A program made the translations under genes and the position numbers. Shown here piece by piece: positions 61,901 to 64,000 of a stretch of DNA of 64,000 nt; within the stretch, counting starts at the first letter, position 1, and every line of letters starts with the position of its first letter. The DNA comes from Ignelater luminosus (taxonomy: Eukaryota > Arthropoda > Insecta > Coleoptera > Elateridae), in assembly GCA_011009095.1 (NCBI GenBank), contig VTPC01090596.1, positions 60,585 through 124,584 of the forward strand. Direction: 5' to 3'. Under the pieces are notes generated by a model. The model searched no databases. It had not been told where the DNA came from and worked only from the letters and a program-made list of their open reading frames with translations.

Positions 61901-62564
61901 TCTAGAAGCTGTCATCGAAGCTATTGAGCATAGCTTTGGACAATGCACGTATTTTTCATTAAATTCGTTTGTTTTTCTAGTGCTTCTATTCTACTTGCAC
62001 GTTTCTATTTCTCGGTCCCGTATTAATGGTTACAAATTGAGATAAATATATCTATGACAGTTAAATAAAATTAATCTGTAAGAGTTTATTTTTTAAATAG
62101 ATTCTATGATCTAGAATTTGTTTATTTTCAGGTAAAATTAGTAGGTAAAAAAGCGACCGTAGCAGGATGGGGACGAACGCGACATGGACAAGCCACAGTT
62201 CCGTCCGTGCTACAAGAAGTAGACGTGGAAGTTATTTCCAATGACAGATGTCAAAGATGGTTCCGAGCAGCCGGCAGGCGGGAAACCATTCACGACGTTT
62301 TCCTTTGCGCAGGGTATAAGGAGGTATATTTAAAAATTTATATTAAGAACATTAAGTGTTTGAATATTAAATAAAATGTACTTTTAGGGTGGCAGGGATT
62401 CCTGCCAGGGTGATTCTGGAGGTCCACTGACGGTGGCCATAGATGGAAGAAAAACGCTAATAGGATTGGTGTCGTGGGGTATTGGATGTGGTAGAGAACA
62501 CCTACCGGGTGTTTATACAAATATTCAAAAGTTTGTGCCTTGGATAGACGCAGTTATGGGTTAA
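1728..62564 (+). CDS. Clip-domain trypsin-like serine protease, seven coding exons spread over 60.8 kb
   Basis: Coding segments are 1728-1920, 31599-31781, 36159-36326, 50357-50534, 50599-50812, 62132-62323 and 62388-62564 (1305 nt, 434 residues). All introns are GT-AG and every junction keeps frame. Order: hydrophobic signal peptide (about 1-26), clip domain with six Cys (C70, C79, C85, C96, C104, C105), Pro/Asp-rich linker (about 126-180), activation site R192 before IVGG, then the peptidase S1 domain with H237, D287 and S386. D380 in the pocket predicts trypsin-like cleavage after Lys/Arg. C183 probably bonds to C307 to hold light and catalytic chains together, as in this family. It should be a secreted zymogen. 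From memory the catalytic domain looks closest to the Drosophila CG8172/Stubble/filzig-like group. The peptidase half is near certain; linkage of the first three exons rests on phase and domain order. Confidence 0.85.
1921..6080. other. Protease intron 1, first part, nothing recognised
   Basis: Unique-looking AT-rich intron. The longest frame (3478-3714) shows no motif. Confidence 0.6.
6083..8031 (+). mobile_element. DD41D mariner-like element with ~287-bp terminal inverted repeats
   Basis: Flanking TA dinucleotides (6081-6082, 8032-8033) mark the target duplication. The left arm 6083-6369 and right arm about 7741-8031 are inverted copies at roughly 93-95% by eye. Ends read CCGTGTGTCGAAAAG and, inverted, CAGTGTGTCCGAAAAG. 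The interior holds a decayed transposase. Unusually long TIRs distinguish it from the short-TIR elements elsewhere in the window. Confidence 0.93.
6602..7679 (+). pseudogene. Decayed DD41D mariner-like transposase
   Basis: The N-terminal part is a paired HTH domain ([14 protein letters not shown], then GRPKAL). TAG stops interrupt it at 6941-6943 and 7127-7129; both sit where Trp is expected (TGG to TAG). A frameshift near 7553 moves the last ~40 codons to another frame. Catalytic residues are still legible: FTDEATF (D158), LQQDRAPPH (D255) and SPLDFLLWG (D297), with 41 residues between the last two. That spacing is the DD41D (rosa/Visitor-type) signature. The protein cannot be functional. 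Confidence 0.9.
8620..8990 (+). pseudogene. Tc1-like transposase relic, N-terminal part
   Basis: A frame with one stop reads [14 protein letters not shown], then [11 protein letters not shown] and [12 protein letters not shown], the HTH pair of Tc1-like transposases. After a deletion and frame change it reads [16 protein letters not shown], which resembles the first catalytic Asp region (FSDEKxFxxxxxFNxQN). The frame dissolves by about 8990. Confidence 0.6.
9236..9566. mobile_element. MITE with ~52-bp terminal inverted repeats
   Basis: 9248-9299 and 9507-9558 are inverted copies with two or three mismatches (AAGTCTGG ... AGCGGAATAA). The interior has no ORF. The left end is preceded by TATACAGGG, a common start of mariner-derived MITEs. 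Exact ends are uncertain because the right terminus looks trimmed. Confidence 0.85.
9790..12165 (+). mobile_element. Decayed jockey-like non-LTR retrotransposon, 3' part
   Basis: Scattered frames preserve the end of the endonuclease region (LILTNLQCV), then reverse transcriptase motifs [27 protein letters not shown] and SGVP followed by GSTLRPLLF and INDL, all broken by stops and shifts. It ends with a 3' tail reading AGTGAAATAAAGATTTATT near 12165, typical of jockey-superfamily elements. The 5' end is missing. Confidence 0.75.
12185..12600 (+). pseudogene. Tc1-like transposase relic, C-terminal part
   Basis: Frames across this stretch read [16 protein letters not shown], then DSAPAHKA (second catalytic Asp), then [17 protein letters not shown] (third Asp). 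These belong to a Tc1-like transposase, heavily frameshifted. It begins almost exactly where the LINE's 3' tail ends, so it may be the rest of the relic at 8620. Confidence 0.7.
12954..13078 (-). pseudogene. Broken duplicate of SLC5 exon 1
   Basis: On the minus strand an ATG opens MSYLTF (compare MAYLTF), followed after a frameshift by [10 protein letters not shown] (compare [10 protein letters not shown]). After a deletion of the Lys/Asn loop comes [17 protein letters not shown] (compare [17 protein letters not shown]). The 3' splice context GCAAG|GT is kept. The piece lies about 245 bp beyond the stop codon of the working gene, in the same orientation. I found no trace of the later exons before the transposon relic at 12600. 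Confidence 0.8.
13244..13249 (-). terminator. Possible polyadenylation signal of the SLC5 gene
   Basis: AATAAA on the minus strand lies about 76 bases past the stop codon. Confidence 0.5.
13325..13586 (-). CDS. SLC5 exon 8, C-terminus
   Basis: It encodes the last helix ([19 protein letters not shown]), a basic stop-transfer segment TRRK, the family-like DPDLLNPV and a hydrophilic cytoplasmic tail ending NSSI. Confidence 0.9.
13325..16313 (-). CDS. SLC5-family sodium/solute symporter (SMCT/SMVT-like), eight exons
   Basis: Coding segments in transcript order are 16313-16135, 16082-15805, 15510-15288, 15224-15084, 15036-14818, 14759-14489, 13815-13661 and 13586-13325 (1728 nt, 575 residues). 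All junctions are GT-AG and in phase. The protein is a polytopic membrane transporter. Family landmarks include TPAEIY before the second helix region, [13 protein letters not shown] (about 176-188), [17 protein letters not shown] followed by DCDP, and FFPFAN. These match sodium-coupled monocarboxylate/multivitamin transporters, which move small solutes with Na+ across the plasma membrane. An in-frame TGA lies eight codons upstream of the chosen ATG. Length is normal for SLC5. The substrate cannot be read from the sequence. The gene sits antisense within intron 1 of the protease. Confidence 0.9.
13661..13815 (-). CDS. SLC5 exon 7
   Basis: It begins [14 protein letters not shown] directly after an AG acceptor and contains an extracellular-type loop with a Cys and an N-linked site (NIT). 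The donor CCAT|GTAACT leaves two bases that complete Met with the next exon. Confidence 0.85.
14489..14759 (-). CDS. SLC5 exon 6
   Basis: It starts [10 protein letters not shown], matching the family's helix with N residues, carries a loop with SPPVKEKW, and ends [10 protein letters not shown] in phase 0 at AAG|GTTTGA. Confidence 0.9.
14818..15036 (-). CDS. SLC5 exon 5
   Basis: It encodes the helix ending [10 protein letters not shown] followed by DCDP, then [11 protein letters not shown]. It ends TTAAG|GTATAC. Reading straight through the 58-base intron gives a misleading open frame that stops at 14772. Confidence 0.9.
15084..15224 (-). CDS. SLC5 exon 4
   Basis: It begins [12 protein letters not shown], conserved in SLC5, and ends SVPSLTVSR. 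The donor GAG|GTAATA opens a 47-base intron. Confidence 0.88.
15288..15510 (-). CDS. SLC5 exon 3 with family signature
   Basis: It contains the GG-L-x-AVIW-x-D-x-x-Q signature (residues about 176-188) between hydrophobic helices. The acceptor is TTATTTTCAG and the donor AC|GTGAGT. Confidence 0.92.
15805..16082 (-). CDS. SLC5 exon 2
   Basis: It encodes [15 protein letters not shown] and two further membrane segments ending LVFTQ. The acceptor is TTGTTATAG and the donor CAAG|GTAATG. The frame runs well upstream of the internal Met at 16015. Confidence 0.9.
16135..16313 (-). CDS. SLC5 exon 1
   Basis: The first ATG after an in-frame TGA starts [15 protein letters not shown], the N-terminal helix, followed by a Lys/Asn-rich loop. 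It ends GCAAG|GTATTC and leaves two bases that complete a Ser codon. Confidence 0.88.
16416..16422 (-). promoter_or_regulatory. Possible TATA box of the SLC5 gene
   Basis: TATAAAG on the minus strand lies about 100 bases before the ATG. An 8-bp inverted repeat (TGTCACTT ... AAGTGACA) sits between it and the start codon. No experimental or comparative support is available. Confidence 0.3.
16480..18560 (+). mobile_element. Decayed RTE-like non-LTR retrotransposon
   Basis: Endonuclease remnants are at 16690-16900 (LEDLNATIG, then MRYKYTWQN). Reverse transcriptase remnants are at 17770-18330 ([13 protein letters not shown] for the YADD box, then [11 protein letters not shown] and EFKYLSVEL). Many stops and frameshifts are present. 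It lies just upstream of the SLC5 gene in the opposite orientation. Confidence 0.75.
19536..19826 (-). other. Unidentified 96-codon ORF, perhaps a pogo/Tigger-like HTH relic
   Basis: The middle reads [10 protein letters not shown] followed by WYKKNKRRK. This weakly resembles the helix-turn-helix of jerky/Tigger transposases (YGVGKxTIxxIKKNK). The rest shows no family resemblance and no TIRs were found. It may be a chance ORF. Confidence 0.25.
19827..21856. other. Intron 1 sequence, nothing recognised
   Basis: Very AT-rich and without long frames. Short runs such as 20625-20720 are almost pure A/T. Confidence 0.6.
21857..22610. repeat. Degenerate tandem-like repeat region
   Basis: Two word groups recur. 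AAGGTTT with AACCTG-type blocks appears near 21939, 22288 and 22526. GATAA...CTTGAA/GCAAAAACTCAAAAC blocks appear near 21857, 22082, 22219 and 22448. Spacing is irregular (137-349 bp), so this is a badly eroded array rather than a clean satellite. Confidence 0.5.
22611..25436. other. Intron 1 sequence, one unidentified ORF only
   Basis: Apart from the minus-strand frame at 23939-24304, no structure or family was seen. Confidence 0.5.
23939..24304 (-). other. Unidentified 121-codon ORF
   Basis: This is the longest unexplained open frame between 19 and 31 kb on the minus strand. It is Lys-rich in the middle ([10 protein letters not shown]) and Ile/Leu-rich afterwards, with no motif I recognise. 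There is no splice or promoter context, and it may be chance or an old transposon fragment. Confidence 0.2.
25437..25692. mobile_element. Small inverted-repeat (MITE-like) element
   Basis: About 35 bp at each end are inverted copies, sharing the core GCGGTCATTGTTAAAA (left) and TTTTAACAATGACCGC (right). The ~185-bp interior has no ORF. It abuts a transposase relic on its right. Confidence 0.6.
25690..25990 (+). pseudogene. DD41D-type mariner transposase fragment
   Basis: Frames read KATVCCDIG followed by IIEPIFV, matching the VTVWCGLW...GVIGPYFF block of the intact element at 55.3 kb. After a deletion and frameshift come SLDINPCDF and WGYLKGSFR, matching the third catalytic Asp block. It is short and broken. 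Confidence 0.65.
25991..31598. other. Intron 1, 3' part, nothing recognised
   Basis: Short frames at 27142-27954 and 29213-29908 overlap on both strands and show no motif. 27270-27480 is slightly richer in GC and could be an unrecognised repeat. Confidence 0.5.
29130..29149. repeat. (TAA)n microsatellite
   Basis: About seven uninterrupted TAA units within intron 1. Confidence 0.9.
31599..31781 (+). CDS. Protease exon 2: clip domain
   Basis: The exon follows the pyrimidine-rich acceptor TTCTCTTTTCTTTTCAG and ends before GTAAGT. It encodes residues 65-126, including all six clip-domain cysteines with spacing C-x8-C-x5-C-x10-C-x7-CC. Clip domains regulate zymogen activation and partner binding in arthropod proteases. 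Intron phase is 1 on both sides. Confidence 0.85.
32400..32640 (-). pseudogene. Possible mariner-type transposase C-terminal relic
   Basis: On the minus strand one frame reads [16 protein letters not shown], then RNGILKLVK and WNAALKHM, with a stop between. This is like the C-terminal helices of mariner transposases (FxSDExVxxAV ... GIxKLxxRWxxC). Its orientation agrees with the flanking TIRs. Upstream domains are not readable. Confidence 0.4.
33545..34670 (+). mobile_element. RTE-like LINE fragment, reverse transcriptase and C-terminus
   Basis: Frames preserve [37 protein letters not shown] (YADD box, 33960 onward), [20 protein letters not shown] and, near the end, [14 protein letters not shown] sequence. 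Two long pieces are still open (33885-34112 and 34118-34432), so decay is moderate. The 5' half with endonuclease is missing. Confidence 0.8.
35243..36158. other. Intron 2, 3' part, nothing but splice signals
   Basis: AT-rich sequence ending in a consensus TACTAAC branch point (36135-36141) and the NAGNAG acceptor of exon 3. Confidence 0.7.
36159..36326 (+). CDS. Protease exon 3: Pro/Asp-rich linker
   Basis: This is an open frame of 56 codons rich in Pro, Asp, Arg and Tyr ([12 protein letters not shown] near its start), as expected for the disordered linker between clip and catalytic domains. A perfect TACTAAC branch-point match lies at 36135-36141 and the acceptor is AAGCAG (tandem NAGNAG). 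The donor is GGG|GTAACA. Phase 1 on both sides joins cleanly to its neighbours. Confidence 0.75.
37825..37960. repeat. Short foldback (136-bp hairpin)
   Basis: Arms of about 60 bases begin ACGTCCTTA and end TAAGGACGC, both containing GACAGTATGT or its complement. A short loop (about 37888-37898) separates them. No ORF or obvious target duplication is present. Confidence 0.75.
41681..41713. repeat. (TTA)n microsatellite, interrupted
   Basis: A run of TTATTG/TTA units with two interruptions. Confidence 0.8.
42422..43711 (-). mobile_element. DD34D mariner element, nearly intact
   Basis: 1290 bp between TA dinucleotides (42420-42421, 43712-43713). The 28-bp TIRs (42422-42449, 43684-43711; CGAGGGCGGTTCA...) differ at one position. 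One transposase gene in reverse orientation fills the interior. Length and layout are standard for a mariner. Confidence 0.96.
42485..43532 (-). pseudogene. Mariner transposase with a single frameshift
   Basis: The frame runs from ATG at 43532 (MEKEQYRSV) through the HTH region ([18 protein letters not shown]) and [14 protein letters not shown] (first catalytic Asp). It loses register near 42820 and resumes as [16 protein letters not shown] (second Asp) and [13 protein letters not shown] (third Asp). Thirty-four residues separate the last two, so it is DD34D. Compared with the 349-residue copy at 60.6 kb, the net change fits a 2-base loss. All three catalytic Asp codons survive. Confidence 0.95.
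44084..44190. other. tRNA-like sequences in inverted orientation (possible SINE fragment)
   Basis: On the minus strand 44155 to 44084 shows an A-box-like TTAGTTAACTGGTTAGAGC, an anticodon-arm-like TTGGT/ACCAA stem and a B-box-like GGTTCGATTTC. The acceptor ends do not pair, so this is not a working tRNA gene. On the plus strand 44150-44190 a second partial A-box half (AGCTCAACTGGCTACAGC) faces it. A tRNA-derived SINE fragment is the likely source. Confidence 0.45.
45295..45684. mobile_element. 390-bp foldback MITE
   Basis: The two halves are inverted copies with some indels. Ends read CAGTGAATC and GATTCACTG. Shared blocks include TTGCAAAAGGT, GTTTGTGACCTCGG and TAGATTTTGGCACTTT with their complements. 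No clear target duplication or ORF is present. Confidence 0.85.
46321..46560. repeat. GC-richer patch with recurring GCCA/TGGC words
   Basis: The stretch is clearly less AT-rich than its surroundings and repeats GCCAACTG, GCCAGCAC and GCCAATG words. A 67-codon frame crosses it, but its composition is explained by the repeats. It may be the arm of an unrecognised DNA transposon. Confidence 0.3.
47083..48030. mobile_element. Large foldback element, 948 bp, with ~420-bp arms
   Basis: TA is duplicated at 47081-47082 and 48031-48032. The left arm 47083 to about 47502 and right arm about 47612-48030 are inverted copies at roughly 90% or better by eye, around a ~110-bp centre. The termini read CAGTGTGTCCAAGATAAGG and its complement. 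There is no transposase. The first ten bases match the right terminus of the DD41D element at 6083-8031, suggesting mobilisation by a related transposase. Confidence 0.92.
48033..50356. other. Intron 3, last part, nothing recognised
   Basis: AT-rich and without long frames. It ends with the exon 4 acceptor. Confidence 0.6.
50357..50534 (+). CDS. Protease exon 4: activation site and catalytic His
   Basis: It encodes the light-chain Cys (C183), the activation cleavage after R192 (RIVGG), the WQ and GGAL core motifs, and TAAHC with catalytic H237. The acceptor is TGTTTCAG and the donor AC|GTGAGT, leaving two bases. Confidence 0.93.
50599..50812 (+). CDS. Protease exon 5: catalytic Asp
   Basis: It is separated from exon 4 by a 64-bp intron. 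It encodes the RLGEWD strand, the NDVAL motif with catalytic D287, and the VCLP segment whose C307 pairs with the light chain. It ends CAG|GTAAGT in phase 0. Confidence 0.93.
50813..53469. other. Intron 5, first part, nothing secure
   Basis: Degraded frames around 52600-52800 might be old transposon sequence, but no motif could be matched. Confidence 0.4.
53470..53700 (+). mobile_element. Reverse transcriptase fragment of a LINE
   Basis: An open frame reads [26 protein letters not shown], close to the conserved NYRxISxLNTxYKIxTxxLxxRL block of non-LTR reverse transcriptases. The rest of the element is not recognisable, though degraded flanks may extend in both directions. Confidence 0.6.
53701..55154. 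other. Intron 5, degraded sequence with one MITE-like end
   Basis: ACACCCTGTATA at about 54648 is the usual terminal motif of mariner-derived MITEs (ACAGGGTGT inverted), but no partner end was found. Confidence 0.4.
55157..56461 (+). mobile_element. Apparently intact DD41D mariner-like element
   Basis: 1305 bp between TA dinucleotides (55155-55156, 56462-56463). TIRs 55157-55187 and 56431-56461 are 31 bp with no mismatch (AAGGGTTTTCCAATAAG...). A full transposase ORF fills the middle. Perfect TIRs and an unbroken gene indicate a young insertion in an old, eroded intron. Confidence 0.97.
55271..56356 (+). CDS. DD41D (rosa/Visitor-type) mariner-like transposase, intact
   Basis: A 361-residue transposase that should bind its TIRs and cut and paste the element. 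The N-terminal third is a paired HTH domain ([13 protein letters not shown]; then [14 protein letters not shown]). The DDE domain has D159 in [12 protein letters not shown]252 in FQQDGATCH and D294 in [12 protein letters not shown], with 41 residues between the last two. The [19 protein letters not shown] block is typical of this group. No stops or frameshifts are present. The ATG at 55271 lies 84 bp inside the left TIR and there is a single exon. The diverged copy at 6.6 kb shares the spacing but has long TIRs, so it is a different subfamily. Confidence 0.95.
   Translation: MERYTLQQRIEIIKIHYKNGENLAETVRKTRTFLGHREAPCRTAIQKLVKKFELLGQVSDVKNKTRARRSRTAENIAVVAESVKENPGLSIPRRSLELAIPQTSLHRILHKDLGLKAYKVQLTQELKPDDHQQRRVFADWVVEMHENDPEFHRKIILSDEAHFHLGGFVNKQNCRIWGSENPRVIVEKSLYPQRVTVWCGLWSGGVIGPYFFENEARATVTVTGLRYREMINDFLWPVLDGIDLDNVYFQQDGATCHTSNETIDLLRKKFPDRVISRRGDHNWPPRSCDLTPCDFFLWGHVKEKVYANSPASIQDLKDGIREAIEDIGQPLCDLVMENFMKRILSCKRGRGGHLPDVIFHY
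56815..57515 (+). other. GC-elevated island of unknown origin with two ORFs and three hairpins
   Basis: Base composition rises to about 40-53% GC in many 60-base lines against roughly a third elsewhere. A frame of 124 codons runs 56855-57229 with one internal TAG (codon 20). It starts [17 protein letters not shown] and later reads [16 protein letters not shown] 38-codon ORF follows at about 57330 ([17 protein letters not shown]). At 57425-57475 come three perfect 5-bp hairpins in a row (GCGCG/CGCGC, GTCCC/GGGAC, GTCTC/GAGAC), then GTTCGACTC, which resembles a tRNA T-loop. I recognise no family. A foreign (viral, phage or bacterial) insertion or an unknown element are the likely choices. Confidence 0.45.
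57516..60415. other. Intron 5, later part, nothing recognised
   Basis: AT-rich. TATACAGTGTACC near 57550 could be a lone transposon end. No frame shows a motif. Confidence 0.5.
60418..61709 (+). mobile_element. DD34D mariner element, full length
   Basis: 1292 bp between TA dinucleotides (60416-60417, 61710-61711). The 28-bp TIRs (CGAGGGTGGTCTGAAAAG... against CAAGGGTGATCTGAAAAG... inverted) differ at two positions. It belongs to a different subfamily from the copy at 42.4 kb, judging by TIRs and protein. Confidence 0.96.
60595..61644 (+). CDS. Mariner transposase, full-length ORF with mutated catalytic triad
   Basis: 349 residues from the ATG at 60595; an upstream in-frame GTG is ignored. 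The HTH regions are [20 protein letters not shown] and [20 protein letters not shown]. First catalytic Asp D158 ([12 protein letters not shown]) and third D287 (LAPSDFFLF) are present. The second is N252 in FHQNNAPFY, where the family has HxDNAPxH, so the following His is also lost (Tyr). SPNLAP replaces the usual SPDLAP. The protein could still bind DNA, but strand cleavage should fail, because mariner needs all three Asp to hold the metal ions. Confidence 0.93.
   Translation: MDKIEYRAVIKYLFLKGNTRSQIKDELDSVYGDSAPSFTTVKVWAAEFKRGRKSLGDDERSGRPKTATTDENIAKVHQMVLDDRRIKVREIAEVMNMSKERVCHILNQHLGMRKLSARWAPRLLTLDLKRVRMNISNALLAQFKRNKSEFWRRLITVDETWIHHYTPETKIQSKQWTAKGEPAPKKAKTVFSAGKVMATVFWDNHGVILIDYLQKGKTITGAYYASLLDKLKAELAKKRSHLLKKKILFHQNNAPFYTSAVAIAKIYELRFELLDHPPYSPNLAPSDFFLFPHLKIALGGQRFSSNEEAITFVNNDFAEKNAEYYLDGLQRWEHRWEKCVELQGDYVEK
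62132..62323 (+). CDS. Protease exon 6: central catalytic-domain segment
   Basis: Residues 313-376 include AGWGRT and FLCAGY, both standard S1 core motifs. The exon lies 11.3 kb beyond exon 5, after an intron that holds two full-length transposons. The acceptor is TTTATTTTCAG and the donor GAG|GTATAT. Confidence 0.92.
62388..62564 (+). CDS. Protease exon 7: catalytic Ser and stop
   Basis: It contains [10 protein letters not shown], with S1-pocket D380 and nucleophile S386, then SWGIGCG and a terminal amphipathic helix ([10 protein letters not shown]) before TAA. The intron before it is only 64 bp. Confidence 0.94.
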   Translation, partial: GGRDSCQGDSGGPLTVAIDGRKTLIGLVSWGIGCGREHLPGVYTNIQKFVPWIDAVMG

Positions 62565-62614
62565 AGATCTGTGCCAGTTAGTATAAAAAATAACGAACAT
62601 GTTATAGTTAAATT

Positions 62615-62620
62615 ATTAAA
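62615..62620 (+). terminator. Possible polyadenylation signal of the protease gene
   Basis: ATTAAA lies 51 bases after the stop codon. It is the common variant hexamer, but several similar AT-rich words follow. Confidence 0.3.
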
Positions 62621-64000
62621 AACTTTTATTACCTTAAACTATGAGTGATAAAAGACATGACAAGAACAATTCAAGTATTTATTTTTCCTTCTCTTACAAT
62701 TCTGATTTTTTGGTTTGTCTTTAATTTTGTGTTATGATTTTCATGTTTTGTGTTAGTTACACTTTTTCAGCGTACGCTATTATAAATATAATTAGTATAT
62801 GAAGGATCTTATGTACATATTTCTTGCATTCTCACAACGCATTTTATAGGCAATAATTTACTCTTTGTAGATATATGTATTGTGTTCTTTAGAAAATTTC
62901 ATCAATTCCTCTTTGTTATAATGTACGCTAGTTTTCAATTGATTGTTAGTTTTAGACATGTATTAGCTTCATAATACAGGGTTAATATGAAAATTAGAGT
63001 GTAAGCGATAAAAAATTAAAGATAAATCTCTGATATACTAGACGTTTATAGAATATCTCTAAGATCAAATCTTTTTTACTTTTATATTTATTATTGTATT
63101 AGATATTACTATTACTATTATTATTATTATTATTATAAAATCTAAATAGTAAATTAATTGAAAATGTTTGTAACGATATTAATTGCATATTAAGCATAAT
63201 CCTAATTAAATACTTCAAAAGTATAGGAAGCAGTTTGTACATTAACTAAATTACTTAGTATTAAGGATGACATCAATCAGCTGACTGTTGTAAAATATTT
63301 TCTTCTTTAGTAGGGTAAACTCGGTTAATCCCATCATACAGTTAATTATTAAAGTAATTCACACTAATTATTAAATTAACTTACATAATCAAAAAAGATT
63401 GCATTAGTAACAGAGAGAAATTCTTGTACTTTTCTCGTGAGCGAAAGCTTATTCACATTTATTTTCTTCATTAAATCAATTATATTAGTAATTATTTTTA
63501 AGTTATTACTTATCACAAGATTACCCAAGCTTTCCCTATTATATAAAATTTCTAATTACTATGTAGGTACATACTACGTATATTAAGTAAGTGCGTGTTG
63601 CCACTAGAATGTTTTTGTTAGGTTATAGATATTTTTTTAATAAATTTGTTAATTTCTTACCTTTCAGCTTCTTTTCTTTGTTTTGTTCTAAAATCAAAAC
63701 AACAAAAACATTTTTTAGGGTATGTATCCGGAAAAGTAGTTTGCAAGGTACATTTGTTAAGAAAATTGTGTCCTAAACTTAGATTCTCGATAATTAAAAA
63801 ATAGTAAAATGCTGTAATATTAAACAGGAAAAGGTTTCATATAAGTATTGAACTTTATTACAAAAATAAAGCATTTTAAATAATGCTCTAACCTCACAGA
63901 ATTCTGAAAAGTTTGATTTTACTCGAAAATGATACATCTTATCAAGAAAACATATGAGTAACCTAACGTTTTTTGAGAGTAGATTTTAAACAATGGCTTT
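62621..64000. other. Downstream flank of the protease gene, nothing recognised
   Basis: AT-rich 3' flank with one microsatellite. The minus strand also shows no gene. Confidence 0.6.
63106..63137. repeat. (ATT)n microsatellite
   Basis: ATTACT units grade into about seven pure ATT units downstream of the protease gene. Confidence 0.9.

Noticed and set aside
1-64000. CRISPR arrays, operons or bacterial gene order
   Set aside because: No regularly spaced repeats, and genes have spliceosomal introns; the window is animal DNA apart from the unexplained island near 57 kb.

Overview
The window is AT-rich, intron-rich animal DNA. It is almost certainly from an insect, judging by the clip-domain serine protease, an SMCT/SMVT-like SLC5 transporter and several families of mariner, RTE-like and jockey-like elements. 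The order cannot be fixed from the sequence. Almost the whole window is the locus of one plus-strand gene. A trypsin-like protease with a clip domain runs from the ATG at 1728 to the stop at 62564. I assembled seven coding exons with GT-AG borders and compatible phases, giving 434 residues: signal peptide, six-Cys clip domain, Pro/Asp-rich linker and a complete catalytic domain with its His-Asp-Ser triad.

A second complete gene lies antisense inside the 29.7-kb first intron. It has eight exons (16313 down to 13325), encodes 575 residues and is a sodium/solute symporter of the SLC5 family. A broken copy of its first exon survives just beyond its 3' end (13078-12954), so the locus once carried a duplicate.

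The other introns are mostly transposon deposits. 6-8 kb holds a DD41D mariner-like relic with ~287-bp inverted repeats. 8.6-12.6 kb holds a Tc1-like relic apparently split by a MITE and a decayed jockey-like LINE. 16.5-18.6 kb holds an RTE-like LINE relic. 25.4-26 kb holds a small inverted-repeat element beside a DD41D relic. 31.9-35.2 kb holds a TIR-bounded element carrying an RTE-like LINE. 42.4-43.7 kb holds a DD34D mariner with one frameshift. 45.3 and 47.1-48.0 kb hold foldback elements, the second with ~420-bp arms. 55.2-56.5 kb holds an apparently intact DD41D element. 60.4-61.7 kb holds a DD34D mariner with an unbroken frame but Asn for the second catalytic Asp.

The part I cannot explain is a GC-elevated island at about 56815-57515. 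It has a long frame broken by one stop, a second short ORF and three consecutive perfect hairpins, and it matches no family I recognise. Stretches with nothing supportable are listed as such.
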